A stretch of 5,630 nt of DNA from Clostridia bacterium (GTDB lineage Bacteria; Bacillota; Clostridia; Christensenellales; Aristaeellaceae). Under the pieces are notes generated by a model. That model saw nothing but the letters and a program-made list of their open reading frames with translations. It was not told the origin of the DNA and did not search any database. Positions 1-5,550 of this stretch are shown here, in pieces. Position numbers and translations under genes: made by a program. The stretch's first letter is position 1, and each line of letters begins with the position of its first letter. The stretch is from positions 1 to 5,630 of the forward strand of contig JAFUGB010000344.1 in the NCBI GenBank assembly GCA_017469605.1, read 5' to 3'.

Positions 1-640
1 ACAGCTCGTCGGTGGCCAGCAGTTGCGGGCTCATGGCCCGGAGCAGCCAGCGCAGGGCATCGGCCTTTTTGCAGCCGTCGGCCACATGGGTGCGCATGCC
101 CACATCCAGCTGGGGCACGCCGTCCAGGCAAGCGGCCACCTCGCTGCGCTCGTCCGCCAGGCCCACCACGGCGCCTTCATCCGAAAGAATACGCACGGCA
201 TCCCGCAGCATGGTGGTTTTGCCGCTTCCCGGCATACCCGCCACCAGCACGCCGCCGCCCCGGCGCACGCAGGCCGCCAGCCGCCTGCCGCAGCCCGGTA
301 CCTCATGGGCCACCCGGATGCACAGGCTGCCCAGCCCGTGGAGCACCAGTCCCTGGGGCTCGGGCGTCACATGGCCGCACAGGCCCATGCGGTGGCCGTC
401 CCGCAGCGTAATATAGCCTTCCCCGGTTCCCGGCGACAAGCGCAGCATACGGCTGCTGAGCGCCTGAGCCAGATCATCCAGCTCGCCCGCGTCCGGGATG
501 TATTCAGTCAGGTATTCCCCTGTTGTGCCGCGCACGGCGCAGGGCCGGCCCGCAAACAGCCGGATATCGCAGATCGTATCCGCGTCCAGGCATCGCAATT
601 CCTCCCGCAGGGGCGACGGAAAACATTTGATCAAATCCAT
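1..640 (-). CDS. spoIIIAA: Stage III sporulation protein AA, ATPase (partial, C-terminus beyond window)
   Basis: This is the first 213 codons of a protein that runs off the left edge; the family is usually a little over 300 residues, so about two thirds is present. The start is the ATG at 640: an in-frame TAG lies four codons upstream, so no earlier start exists. Visible landmarks are an N-terminal DIRLFAGRP segment (residues 25-33), a GHRMGLCGHV segment (82-91), a Walker A loop GMPGSGKTT (135-143), the family signature LADERSEVAAC (161-171), VPQLDVGMRT (175-184), and a Walker B-like LLATDE (207-212) just before the edge. In known sporulators SpoIIIAA is the mother-cell secretion-type ATPase of the SpoIIIA-SpoIIQ channel that feeds the forespore, and it is the first gene of spoIIIAA-AH under sigma-E. 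It starts 32 bases after the transpeptidase stop. No convincing Shine-Dalgarno site precedes the ATG, which is odd for this window. The identification is very secure. Confidence 0.95.
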   Translation of the reverse strand, partial: MDLIKCFPSPLREELRCLDADTICDIRLFAGRPCAVRGTTGEYLTEYIPDAGELDDLAQALSSRMLRLSPGTGEGYITLRDGHRMGLCGHVTPEPQGLVLHGLGSLCIRVAHEVPGCGRRLAACVRRGGGVLVAGMPGSGKTTMLRDAVRILSDEGAVVGLADERSEVAACLDGVPQLDVGMRTHVADGCKKADALRWLLRAMSPQLLATDEL

Positions 641-654
641 GGTACCATTCTATG
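641..654 (-). promoter_or_regulatory. Candidate sigma-E-like -10 element before spoIIIAA
   Basis: On the minus strand CATAGAAT (654 to 647) matches seven of eight positions of the sigma-E -10 consensus CATACAAT. It is followed by only six bases before the spoIIIAA ATG. A matching -35 is weak: a GTAATTT lies 15 bases upstream, inside the end of the transpeptidase gene. The family's spoIIIA operon is known to use sigma-E, which is why the site was considered. The call is an inference from a single short match and could be chance. Confidence 0.22.
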
Positions 655-672
655 CGTCCCTGCGCCCGGAAA

Positions 673-1350
673 TTACTCAAACAGCATGATGCCCAGCCTG
701 GCATAAAGGGCATAATCCACAATATCCTCATTGGACAGTCCAAAGGCTTTCCGGGCAGCCAGCACGGCTTTGGAGGTGCCTGCGCCATATACGCCGTCCG
801 CGCCTGCGTAAAAACCATTCTGGCTGAGCCTGAACTGCACAAGCTGCACGGCGCTGCTCCGGTCGCCGGGGCGCAGCACGCGCAGGCTGTCTCCCAGCGG
901 CCCATAGGAACCGCCCTCAATGACCACCTTTGTCCAGTTGGGCACCTGGCCGTAAAGCGCTTCGGCGTCCTTGACCCGCAGGCGGATGCAGCCATGGGAG
1001 GCGTTGTTCCCGATGGATTCGGGACGGTTTGTGCCGTGAATGCCGTATTGCCCCCAGGGCACGGTCAAATGCAGGAAGCGGGTGCCAAAGCCCGACATCT
1101 CCGTTTTAAACCGGCGATCGACATAAAAGGTCCCCAGCGGCGTGGGCGTGTCCCAGGCGCCGGTGGCCACTGGATACCGGCTGATCACCTCGGTGCCCTG
1201 ATACACCGTCAGGCGTTTCAGATCGCTTTCAATCAAAATCCATTTTTCATCGGGCGTACCCGCCTTTGCCGACGCCGGCACCGTCTCCGGCGCGGGCCGT
1301 GCCAGCGCCGCAGCCGCCAGCAATAAGCACAAAATCAAAACCCGCCGCAC
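673..1350 (-). CDS. Exported YkuD-type L,D-transpeptidase with C-terminal peptidoglycan-binding domain
   Basis: The product is 225 residues from a GTG at 1350. I chose this start because GGGAGG lies eight bases upstream and because it puts a signal peptide at the N-terminus (basic VRR, then a Leu/Ala-rich core to about residue 17). The frame stays open further upstream to 1569, but that extension is Arg/Pro-rich and crosses the terminator of the preceding gene. A YkuD catalytic domain spans about residues 36-145. It carries the conserved HGTNRPESIG (105-114) and SHGCIRL (118-124), with Cys121 the expected nucleophile and His105/His119 nearby. Residues about 155-220 resemble a PG_binding_1 repeat (RPGDRSSAVQLVQFRL, then YGAGTSKAV). 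Such enzymes form 3-3 cross-links or attach proteins to the wall, outside the membrane. Having the binding domain at the C-terminus is one of several known layouts. Its nearness to spoIIIAA suggests, but does not prove, a role in sporulation. Confidence 0.9.
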   Translation of the reverse strand: MRRVLILCLLLAAAALARPAPETVPASAKAGTPDEKWILIESDLKRLTVYQGTEVISRYPVATGAWDTPTPLGTFYVDRRFKTEMSGFGTRFLHLTVPWGQYGIHGTNRPESIGNNASHGCIRLRVKDAEALYGQVPNWTKVVIEGGSYGPLGDSLRVLRPGDRSSAVQLVQFRLSQNGFYAGADGVYGAGTSKAVLAARKAFGLSNEDIVDYALYARLGIMLFE

Positions 1351-1355
1351 GCATC

Positions 1356-1370
1356 TCACCTCCCGGGAGG
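1356..1370 (-). promoter_or_regulatory. Shine-Dalgarno site of the transpeptidase gene within a perfect palindrome
   Basis: The minus strand reads GGGAGG at 1364-1359, eight bases before the GTG at 1350, which fixes the start of the transpeptidase. The site is the right half of the 12-base palindrome CCTCCCGGGAGG (1359-1370). A hairpin here would hide the ribosome site, but without a separate loop only three or four pairs could form, so a regulatory role is doubtful. Confidence 0.6.
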
Positions 1371-1389
1371 ATATGCGCGGGCGGACGGG

Positions 1390-1418
1390 AATATGACGCC
1401 CCGCGGGAACGCGGACAA
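1390..1418 (-). promoter_or_regulatory. Weak candidate promoter for the transpeptidase gene
   Basis: A TTGTCC (1418-1413) and a CATATT (1395-1390) are separated by 17 bases and lie about 40 bases ahead of the GTG start. The two hexamers match sigma-A consensus only partly, and the -10 could also suit a sporulation sigma factor. Since the preceding gene ends in a strong terminator, some promoter is expected in 1356-1494; this is the best I can see by eye. Confidence 0.25.
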
Positions 1419-1461
1419 AGGCCGCCCGCCCCGGCAGGGAGCCCTGCGCTTGGGGCAATGC

Positions 1462-1475
1462 TTCATCGGTCACTC
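1462..1475 (-). repeat. Copy of the start-codon context of the CapA-like gene (14-base direct repeat)
   Basis: The minus-strand 14-mer GAGTGACCGATGAA occurs here and again at 2592-2605, where it is the real start context of the CapA-like gene. Similarity reaches further: both copies are preceded by AACCG, one variable base, then CGG, with a two-base length difference between the parts. Here the ATG (1466) opens a 36-codon frame, rich in Arg and Pro, that ends in a TGA at 1356-1358 touching the transpeptidase Shine-Dalgarno site. I do not call that frame a gene. Confidence 0.6.
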
Positions 1476-1494
1476 TGCACCGCCGGTTCGCGCG

Positions 1495-1527
1495 AAAAGA
1501 AAAATCCGGGCCGCTTTGAAGCCCGGA
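1495..1527 (-). terminator. Rho-independent terminator after the CapA-like gene
   Basis: On the minus strand a stem TCCGGGC / GCCCGGA (1527-1521 with 1511-1505, loop of nine) is followed by ATTTTTCTTTT. It starts 17 bases after the stop codon of the CapA-like gene, so it separates that gene from the transpeptidase downstream. Confidence 0.85.
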
Positions 1528-1543
1528 AAGGGGGTTAGGAGAT

Positions 1544-2596
1544 TTATTGTGCCGGCGCGCCGTCCACAATATCGCAGACGCCGGTTTGCAGGAAGCTTTG
1601 AGGCAGGTTCTGCATGTTTTTGACCTCTTTGGGATAAACCAGCTTTTTGAACACCCGCTGGCGCTCCTCGGGTTCGGTCAGTTCGTAGGGGCGGTAATCG
1701 CTCTTGCCAGTGGTGGTACACGGAATGACGCTGAACCGGCTGAGCACAGGCCCGTTTTCGCTTTCTTCATAGGTCAGTTGGAAAATACCGGTGTCCCTGT
1801 CCACCTTGGAGGACATGGTGCCAAAGGTGAAATTGCCGGTGGAATACATGATGACGCCGCCGTGATAGAACTGCACGGGCTGCAGCACGTGGGGATGGTG
1901 GCCCCAGATGATATCGGCCCCCAGGTCAATCACACTGCGGGCATAGGTATACTGCCAGGACTCCGGCATGGCGTGGGTTTCCTTGCCCCAATGCAGCGCC
2001 ACCACCACCAGGTCGCAGCCTGCTTCCCGCAGCTGTTGGATGCGGCTGCCGATAAGCTTTAAATCGCTGTCCTGGGGGTAGGTAAAGCCCAGCGCGCCAA
2101 TCAGGGTATTCCCTGCCCGGGCCGTCAGCAGGATATCCTGTCCCTGGCTCTTATTATTGACGTATACGCTGCCGAAATGCGGAAAATCAATGGCGTCCAG
2201 GGCGTCCATGGTATCCCGGTAGCCCTCCACATTGAAATCAAAGCAATGGTTATTGACCGTGTTCACGGCGTCCACGCCGGAATACAGAAGCACCTGGGCG
2301 TACTTGGGCGCGCCCACCAGTGGAAAGGTTTTGTTCAAATGCCTGGTGCGCTCGGTGAAAACAACCTCCAGGTTGGCAAAGGTGAAATCATCAGCCTCCA
2401 AATAGTCCCGCACCAGCGAAAATGGCCAGTCATAGCCGTTATGATCCAGCATCCAGGTGTAGCCGTTTTCATCCCCTTTATTTTGGATGGCCTCGCCAAT
2501 GCTGCAGTCGCCCACAAAGGAAAGCGTCAGGGGATCGCCCAGGGCCAGGGACGGAAGCAGGCACAGAAGCAGGCATAAAGCCAGCAGTTTTTTCAT
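1544..2596 (-). CDS. Exported CapA-type (PGA_cap) metallophosphatase-like protein
   Basis: The product has 350 residues from an ATG at 2596, with GGAGG eight bases upstream. It begins with a clear signal peptide (MKKLLALCLLLCLLPSLALG) with no lipobox cysteine that I would trust, so it is probably secreted or wall-associated. The fold is the CapA branch of the calcineurin-like phosphoesterases. The family blocks are in order: LSFVGDCS (25-32, metal ligand Asp30), FANLEVVF (73-80), VNNHCFDF (114-121), LHWGKE (201-206), GHHPHVLQP (232-240) and YSTGNF (251-256). The family is named after CapA of the poly-gamma-glutamate capsule system, but no capB, capC or capD genes are seen here. Many stand-alone clostridial members are of unknown substrate, so I do not assign the symbol capA. 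The gene is a single-gene unit with its own promoter (2626-2655) and terminator (1495-1527). Confidence 0.9.
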   Translation of the reverse strand: MKKLLALCLLLCLLPSLALGDPLTLSFVGDCSIGEAIQNKGDENGYTWMLDHNGYDWPFSLVRDYLEADDFTFANLEVVFTERTRHLNKTFPLVGAPKYAQVLLYSGVDAVNTVNNHCFDFNVEGYRDTMDALDAIDFPHFGSVYVNNKSQGQDILLTARAGNTLIGALGFTYPQDSDLKLIGSRIQQLREAGCDLVVVALHWGKETHAMPESWQYTYARSVIDLGADIIWGHHPHVLQPVQFYHGGVIMYSTGNFTFGTMSSKVDRDTGIFQLTYEESENGPVLSRFSVIPCTTTGKSDYRPYELTEPEERQRVFKKLVYPKEVKNMQNLPQSFLQTGVCDIVDGAPAQ

Positions 2597-2605
2597 CGGT
2601 CACTC
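2592..2605 (-). repeat. Second copy of the 14-base start-context repeat
   Basis: GAGTGACCGATGAA here contains the functional ATG (2596) of the CapA-like gene and part of its Shine-Dalgarno region (GGAGGAG). Its match at 1462-1475 lies downstream of the same gene's terminator. Confidence 0.6.
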
Positions 2606-2625
2606 CTCCGGCGGTTGATGAGGTT

Positions 2626-2655
2626 ATTATAACGGAACGGCATAAACAATGTCAA
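2626..2655 (-). promoter_or_regulatory. Sigma-A promoter of the CapA-like gene
   Basis: Perfect hexamers TTGACA (2655-2650) and TATAAT (2631-2626) are 18 bases apart and lie 30 bases before the start codon. The -35 lies only two bases after the T-tract of the aspS terminator, so the two signals are packed back to back. Confidence 0.88.
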
Positions 2656-2657
2656 TC

Positions 2658-2679
2658 AAAAACCCCGCCGGAGCGGGGT
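2658..2679 (-). terminator. Rho-independent terminator of the hisS-aspS operon
   Basis: On the minus strand ACCCCGC, loop TCCG, GCGGGGT (2679-2662) is followed by a run of T. The stem begins nine bases after the aspS stop codon and marks the end of the synthetase operon. Confidence 0.92.
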
Positions 2680-2688
2680 ACAAAAGCC

Positions 2689-3978
2689 TTACGGCGTCAC
2701 GCGGTTGGGGCCGCGGAACAGGAACATGACTTCCTTGATGGGAATGCCCAGCAGCAGCATGGTAAGGCGGTCAACGCCTAGGCCGAAGCCGCCGTGGGGC
2801 GGGCAGCCGTAGCGGAAGAAGTCCATGTAAAATTTCACGTCTTCGGTCAGGCCCTTTTCATCGGCCTGAGCGCGGAGCTGCGCATAGCGGTGCTCGCGCT
2901 GGGCGCCGGTGGTGATTTCCGTGCCGCGCCAGATCAGGTCATAGCCCAGCGGCATGCCGTTTTCATCGCGCATGTGATAGAAAGCGCGCTTTTCGGGACC
3001 GTAATCGGTGACGAACAGGAACTCATGGCCGAACTTGTCCATGCTCAGCTTGGCGCACAGGCGCTCGGCATCGGTGGTCAGGTCATTCTTTTCGCTGTCA
3101 TCCACGGTATAGCCGTAGCGCTCCTCCAGCTCCTTATACACATCAGCCAGCTTCATCTCGGGGAAAGGAAGCGCGGGCACAACGGTATCCAGGCCAAACA
3201 ATTCCTTGATCTGGTCGCCGTACTGCTCCTTGACGGCCTTGAGCGCGGCCTGCAGCAGCTCAGCCTCAATGGCCATCACATCCCGGAAGGAAGTAATATA
3301 GCTCATTTCCAGGTCAAAGCCGGTGAACTCGGTGGCGTGCTTGTTGGTAAAGCTCTTTTCAGCGCGGAACACAGGACCCACCTCAAAGATGCGGTCAAAG
3401 CCGGCGGCCATGGCCATCTGCTTATAGAATTGGGGGCTCTGGCTCAGGTATGCCTTCCGGTCGAAATACTTGAGCTCAAACACATCGGCGCCGGACTCGG
3501 AAGCGGCAGCGATGAGCTTGGGCGTATGGATTTCCAAAAACCCGCGTTCCAGCAGGAAATTGCGCATGGCGGCCACCAGCGCGGTCTGCGCTTTGAAAAT
3601 CAGGGTATTGCGGTCAGAGCGCAGATCGATCCAGCGATAGTCCAGGCGGCTGTCGATGGCGGCATCCTTGCTGATGGGCAGGGGTTCAGCGATGGACTCG
3701 ATCTTCATGGTTTCAGGCAGCATTTCAATGCCGCCCATTTTCACATAGCTGTTTTCCACCACAGGGCCTTCGGCGGTGATCACCGATTCCACGGTGAGCT
3801 GGTCCATGACGGCGGCCACCTCGGGATATTTTTCCTTCTCCACGGTCAGCTGGACGCGGCCGCTGTAGTCCCGCAGCACCAGGAAGGCCATGGTGCGCTT
3901 ATTGCGGATGTTCTCCACAAACCCCTGGATTTTGTTGACCTCGCCAATCTTCACATTGGCAATCAGACTTCTTTCCAT
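2689..3978 (-). CDS. aspS: Aspartyl-tRNA synthetase, archaeal/eukaryal-type (short form)
   Basis: The product is 429 residues and charges tRNA with aspartate in the cytosol. An N-terminal OB-fold anticodon-binding domain (about 1-95; GFVENIRNKRTMAFLVLRD at 19-37) precedes a class II catalytic core. Motif 1 lies around FLEIHTPKL (147-155). The substrate loop is YLSQSPQFYKQ (177-187). Motif 2 is GPVFRAEKS...EFTGFDLEM (201-225, Arg205). Motif 3 is GFGLGVDRLTM (397-407, Arg404). Standard bacterial AspRS has about 590 residues with a large inserted domain, which is absent here; length and motif wording match the archaeal/cytosolic eukaryal type. The KSFTNKHATEF wording favours AspRS over AsnRS. 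Whether it also charges tRNA-Asn cannot be read with confidence: the OB-fold position after GFV, where some non-discriminating enzymes have Trp, is Glu22 here. The start follows AAGGA by ten bases and the hisS stop by 15, so the two are co-transcribed. The tail reads LFRGPNRVTP, where many relatives have a PRD triplet. Confidence 0.93.
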   Translation of the reverse strand: MERSLIANVKIGEVNKIQGFVENIRNKRTMAFLVLRDYSGRVQLTVEKEKYPEVAAVMDQLTVESVITAEGPVVENSYVKMGGIEMLPETMKIESIAEPLPISKDAAIDSRLDYRWIDLRSDRNTLIFKAQTALVAAMRNFLLERGFLEIHTPKLIAAASESGADVFELKYFDRKAYLSQSPQFYKQMAMAAGFDRIFEVGPVFRAEKSFTNKHATEFTGFDLEMSYITSFRDVMAIEAELLQAALKAVKEQYGDQIKELFGLDTVVPALPFPEMKLADVYKELEERYGYTVDDSEKNDLTTDAERLCAKLSMDKFGHEFLFVTDYGPEKRAFYHMRDENGMPLGYDLIWRGTEITTGAQREHRYAQLRAQADEKGLTEDVKFYMDFFRYGCPPHGGFGLGVDRLTMLLLGIPIKEVMFLFRGPNRVTP

Positions 3979-3993
3979 CGCATTTTCATCCTT

Positions 3994-5256
3994 TCACAGC
4001 AGGGCGGCAATTTCTTGCGCCGCGTTTTCCATTGGGATCTCTTTTTCCTCGCGGGTGCTCAGGTTGCGCAGCTTGACCACGCCGCGCTCATATTCCTCGC
4101 CGCCCACCAGGGCAATGAACCTTGCCCCGATCTTATCGGCATACTTAAACTGCGCCTTGAGCGAACGGCCGGTCAAATCGCTGTCAGCCTTCACGTTCAG
4201 CGCCCGCAGCGCCTGGGCAAAGGCAAAGGCCGGGATCTTCATATCGGCCCCCAGGTTGGCCACATACACGTCTGTCACGCTGGGCGCGGGGGGCAGCAGG
4301 TTCTGGTTTTTGAGCTCGATCAGGATGCGCTCGGCGCCGATGCCGAAGCCCGCGGCATGGGTAGCCGGGCCGCCCAGCTGCTCCACCAATCCGTCATAGC
4401 GGCCGCCGCCGCACAGCGCCAAGCCCTCGCGGCCGGACTGCATGATGATCTCAAACACCGTTTTGGTGTAATAATCCAGGCCGCGGACAATGCGGGAATC
4501 AACCTGGAAGGGGATCTTTTGGGCGGTAAGCAGCGCCTGCAGCTGGTCAAAATGCGCGCGGCACTCATCGCACAGGCAATCCAGGATCACCGGCGCTTCC
4601 TTCACAATGGCTTTGCATTTTTCTTCTTTGCAGTCCAGGATGCGCAGCGGGTTCTTTTCAAAGCGGTCCTGGCAGGTGGCACACATGCAGTGGATGTTGT
4701 CCCCCAGGTAGCGCTTCAGCGCCGCGTGATACTTTGGGCGGCAATTGGGACAGCCGATGGAGTTGATATGCACGCTCAGGTTTTGAAGGCCCAGGGAGGT
4801 CAGCATGCCCATCAGCGTGGAAATCAGCTCGGCCTCCACCGTGGGCTCCTTGCCGCCAAAGCACTCCATGCCAAACTGGTGATGCTCGTGCAGGCGGCCG
4901 CTCTGGGGATTTTCATAGCGGAAAATAGGCGCGTTGAGATAGTACACCTTGCAGGGCAGCGTTTCAGCAAACAGGTGGTTTTCAATAAAGGAGCGCACAG
5001 CGCCCGCCGTGCCCTCGGGCTTCAGCGTAATGCTGCGATCGCCTTTATCCTTGAAGGTGTACATCTCCTTCTGCACGATATCGGTGGTATCCCCCACGCC
5101 GCGCAGGAACAGCTCTGTATGCTCAAACACCGGGGTGCGGATCTCCCGGTAGCCCGCTTTCGCGGCGGCTTCCCGCTCCTTTTGCTCAATCCATTGCCAC
5201 ATGTAGGCATCCTGGGGCAGCATATCACGGGTGCCCTTTGGCGCTTGAATCTGCAT
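3994..5256 (-). CDS. hisS: Histidyl-tRNA synthetase
   Basis: The product has 420 residues, the normal bacterial length, and charges tRNA-His in the cytosol. The ATG at 5256 is chosen because AGGAGG (5268-5263) lies six bases upstream. A longer frame to 5325 would run into the T-box terminator. Landmarks are KGTRDMLP (7-14), EIRTPVFEHTELF (38-50, motif 1), FRYENPQSGR (112-121, motif 2), RGLDYYTK (258-265) and GGGRYDGL (283-290), both histidine-binding motifs specific to HisRS, and GFGIGAERI (303-311, motif 3). A C-terminal anticodon-binding domain follows from about 328. The insertion between motif 2 and RGLDYYTK is rich in cysteine: C169/C172, C192/C195, C209/C214 and C227/C229/C232. It is the first gene of a hisS-aspS operon, an arrangement also known in Bacillus, and is preceded by a T-box leader. 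Confidence 0.96.
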   Translation of the reverse strand: MQIQAPKGTRDMLPQDAYMWQWIEQKEREAAAKAGYREIRTPVFEHTELFLRGVGDTTDIVQKEMYTFKDKGDRSITLKPEGTAGAVRSFIENHLFAETLPCKVYYLNAPIFRYENPQSGRLHEHHQFGMECFGGKEPTVEAELISTLMGMLTSLGLQNLSVHINSIGCPNCRPKYHAALKRYLGDNIHCMCATCQDRFEKNPLRILDCKEEKCKAIVKEAPVILDCLCDECRAHFDQLQALLTAQKIPFQVDSRIVRGLDYYTKTVFEIIMQSGREGLALCGGGRYDGLVEQLGGPATHAAGFGIGAERILIELKNQNLLPPAPSVTDVYVANLGADMKIPAFAFAQALRALNVKADSDLTGRSLKAQFKYADKIGARFIALVGGEEYERGVVKLRNLSTREEKEIPMENAAQEIAALL

Positions 5257-5268
5257 GCAATCCCTCCT

Positions 5269-5303
5269 AAATAAATAAACAGCCCCATGCCTTTGCATGG
5301 GAC
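5269..5303 (-). terminator. T-box-controlled intrinsic terminator before hisS
   Basis: On the minus strand GTCCCATGC, loop AAAG, GCATGGGGC (5303-5282) forms a nine-pair stem with one G-U pair, followed by an interrupted T-tract TGTTTATTTATTT. The hisS ribosome site begins directly after the tract. Uncharged tRNA would favour the competing antiterminator, which uses the same GTCCC. Confidence 0.88.
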
Positions 5304-5418
5304 GAAATTGCTTTCGCGGTGCCACCCAGCTTGCACGTACGCCGTGCCGCTTTGCTCCTTAACGCGGAAAACGCCTGCGCGGGCAGGAAGCTCAGGGGTG
5401 TCAGTCCCGTCGTTGCCG
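5269..5418 (-). promoter_or_regulatory. T-box leader of the hisS-aspS operon, probably sensing tRNA-Asp
   Basis: The minus strand carries the T-box core GGGTGGCACCGCG (5327-5315). The antiterminator can be drawn completely: GGG with CCC around the bulge UGGCACC, then GCGAAA with UUUCGU closed by GCAA (5327-5299). Its 3' arm overlaps the 5' arm of a terminator, so the two exclude each other. Upstream, GCACG/CGUGC (5347-5333) is a likely stem III, and CCGC/GCGG (5367-5347) another helix. The bulge UGGC has C at the variable place, which pairs with G73, the usual discriminator of tRNA-Asp; tRNA-His has C73 and would want G. A GAC (5402-5400) near the 5' end, in the loop of GGG ACTGACA CCC, is the best specifier candidate; it overlaps a CAC. 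From the predicted start near 5418 the leader before the T-box core is only about 90 bases, too short for a full stem I. Confidence 0.88.
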
Positions 5419-5424
5419 GAAAGT

Positions 5425-5454
5425 ATTATATACTGGACAGATAGATTTTGTCAA
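5425..5454 (-). promoter_or_regulatory. Sigma-A promoter of the hisS-aspS operon
   Basis: Perfect TTGACA (5454-5449) and TATAAT (5430-5425) hexamers are 18 bases apart. Transcription should start near 5418, which sets the short length of the T-box leader. No second promoter with comparable hexamers is visible further upstream. Confidence 0.88.
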
Positions 5455-5498
5455 GGCAGGACTTCGGCAAATTGGGATTTGACGGGGGCGGGAAACGA

Positions 5499-5550
5499 TA
5501 GGGGCCTGTGCGGCCCCTAAGACCCCGCACCAGGAGATTTCATCTCCTGG
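5499..5550. repeat. Intergenic pair of perfect hairpins (possible dispersed element)
   Basis: Two perfect inverted repeats stand ten bases apart: TAGGGGCC / GGCCCCTA (5499-5506 with 5512-5519, loop of five) and CCAGGAGAT / ATCTCCTGG (5530-5538 with 5542-5550, loop of three). The linker is AAGACCCCGCA with its end in the second hairpin. Neither hairpin is followed by a good T-tract on either strand, so plain termination is not a full explanation, although the end of an upstream minus-strand transcript is possible. Similar GC-rich hairpin pairs between genes are something I recall from clostridial gut genomes, but this is not checked. Confidence 0.6.

Noticed and set aside
23..706. Plus-strand open frame of 227 codons at the left edge
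   Set aside because: The minus strand here encodes spoIIIAA with intact ATPase motifs; the plus-strand frame is its shadow.
1351..1569. Longer N-terminus for the L,D-transpeptidase (298 residues)
   Set aside because: The added part crosses the terminator of the preceding gene, is Arg/Pro-rich, and would bury the signal peptide; the GTG at 1350 has a well-placed ribosome site.
1544..2596. Reading the CapA-like gene as part of a poly-gamma-glutamate capsule operon
   Set aside because: It has its own promoter and terminator and no capB, capC or capD partner in the window.
2794..5274. A plus-strand open frame of 826 codons opposite hisS and aspS
   Set aside because: It is the reverse-strand shadow of two well-supported synthetase genes with GC-rich codon ends; its His-, Gly- and Ala-rich translation matches no family I know and crosses the terminator-free gap between both genes without its own signals.
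5398..5400. CAC as a histidine specifier in the T-box leader
   Set aside because: It overlaps the GAC, but the bulge UGGC does not fit the C73 discriminator of tRNA-His, so aspartate is the better reading.
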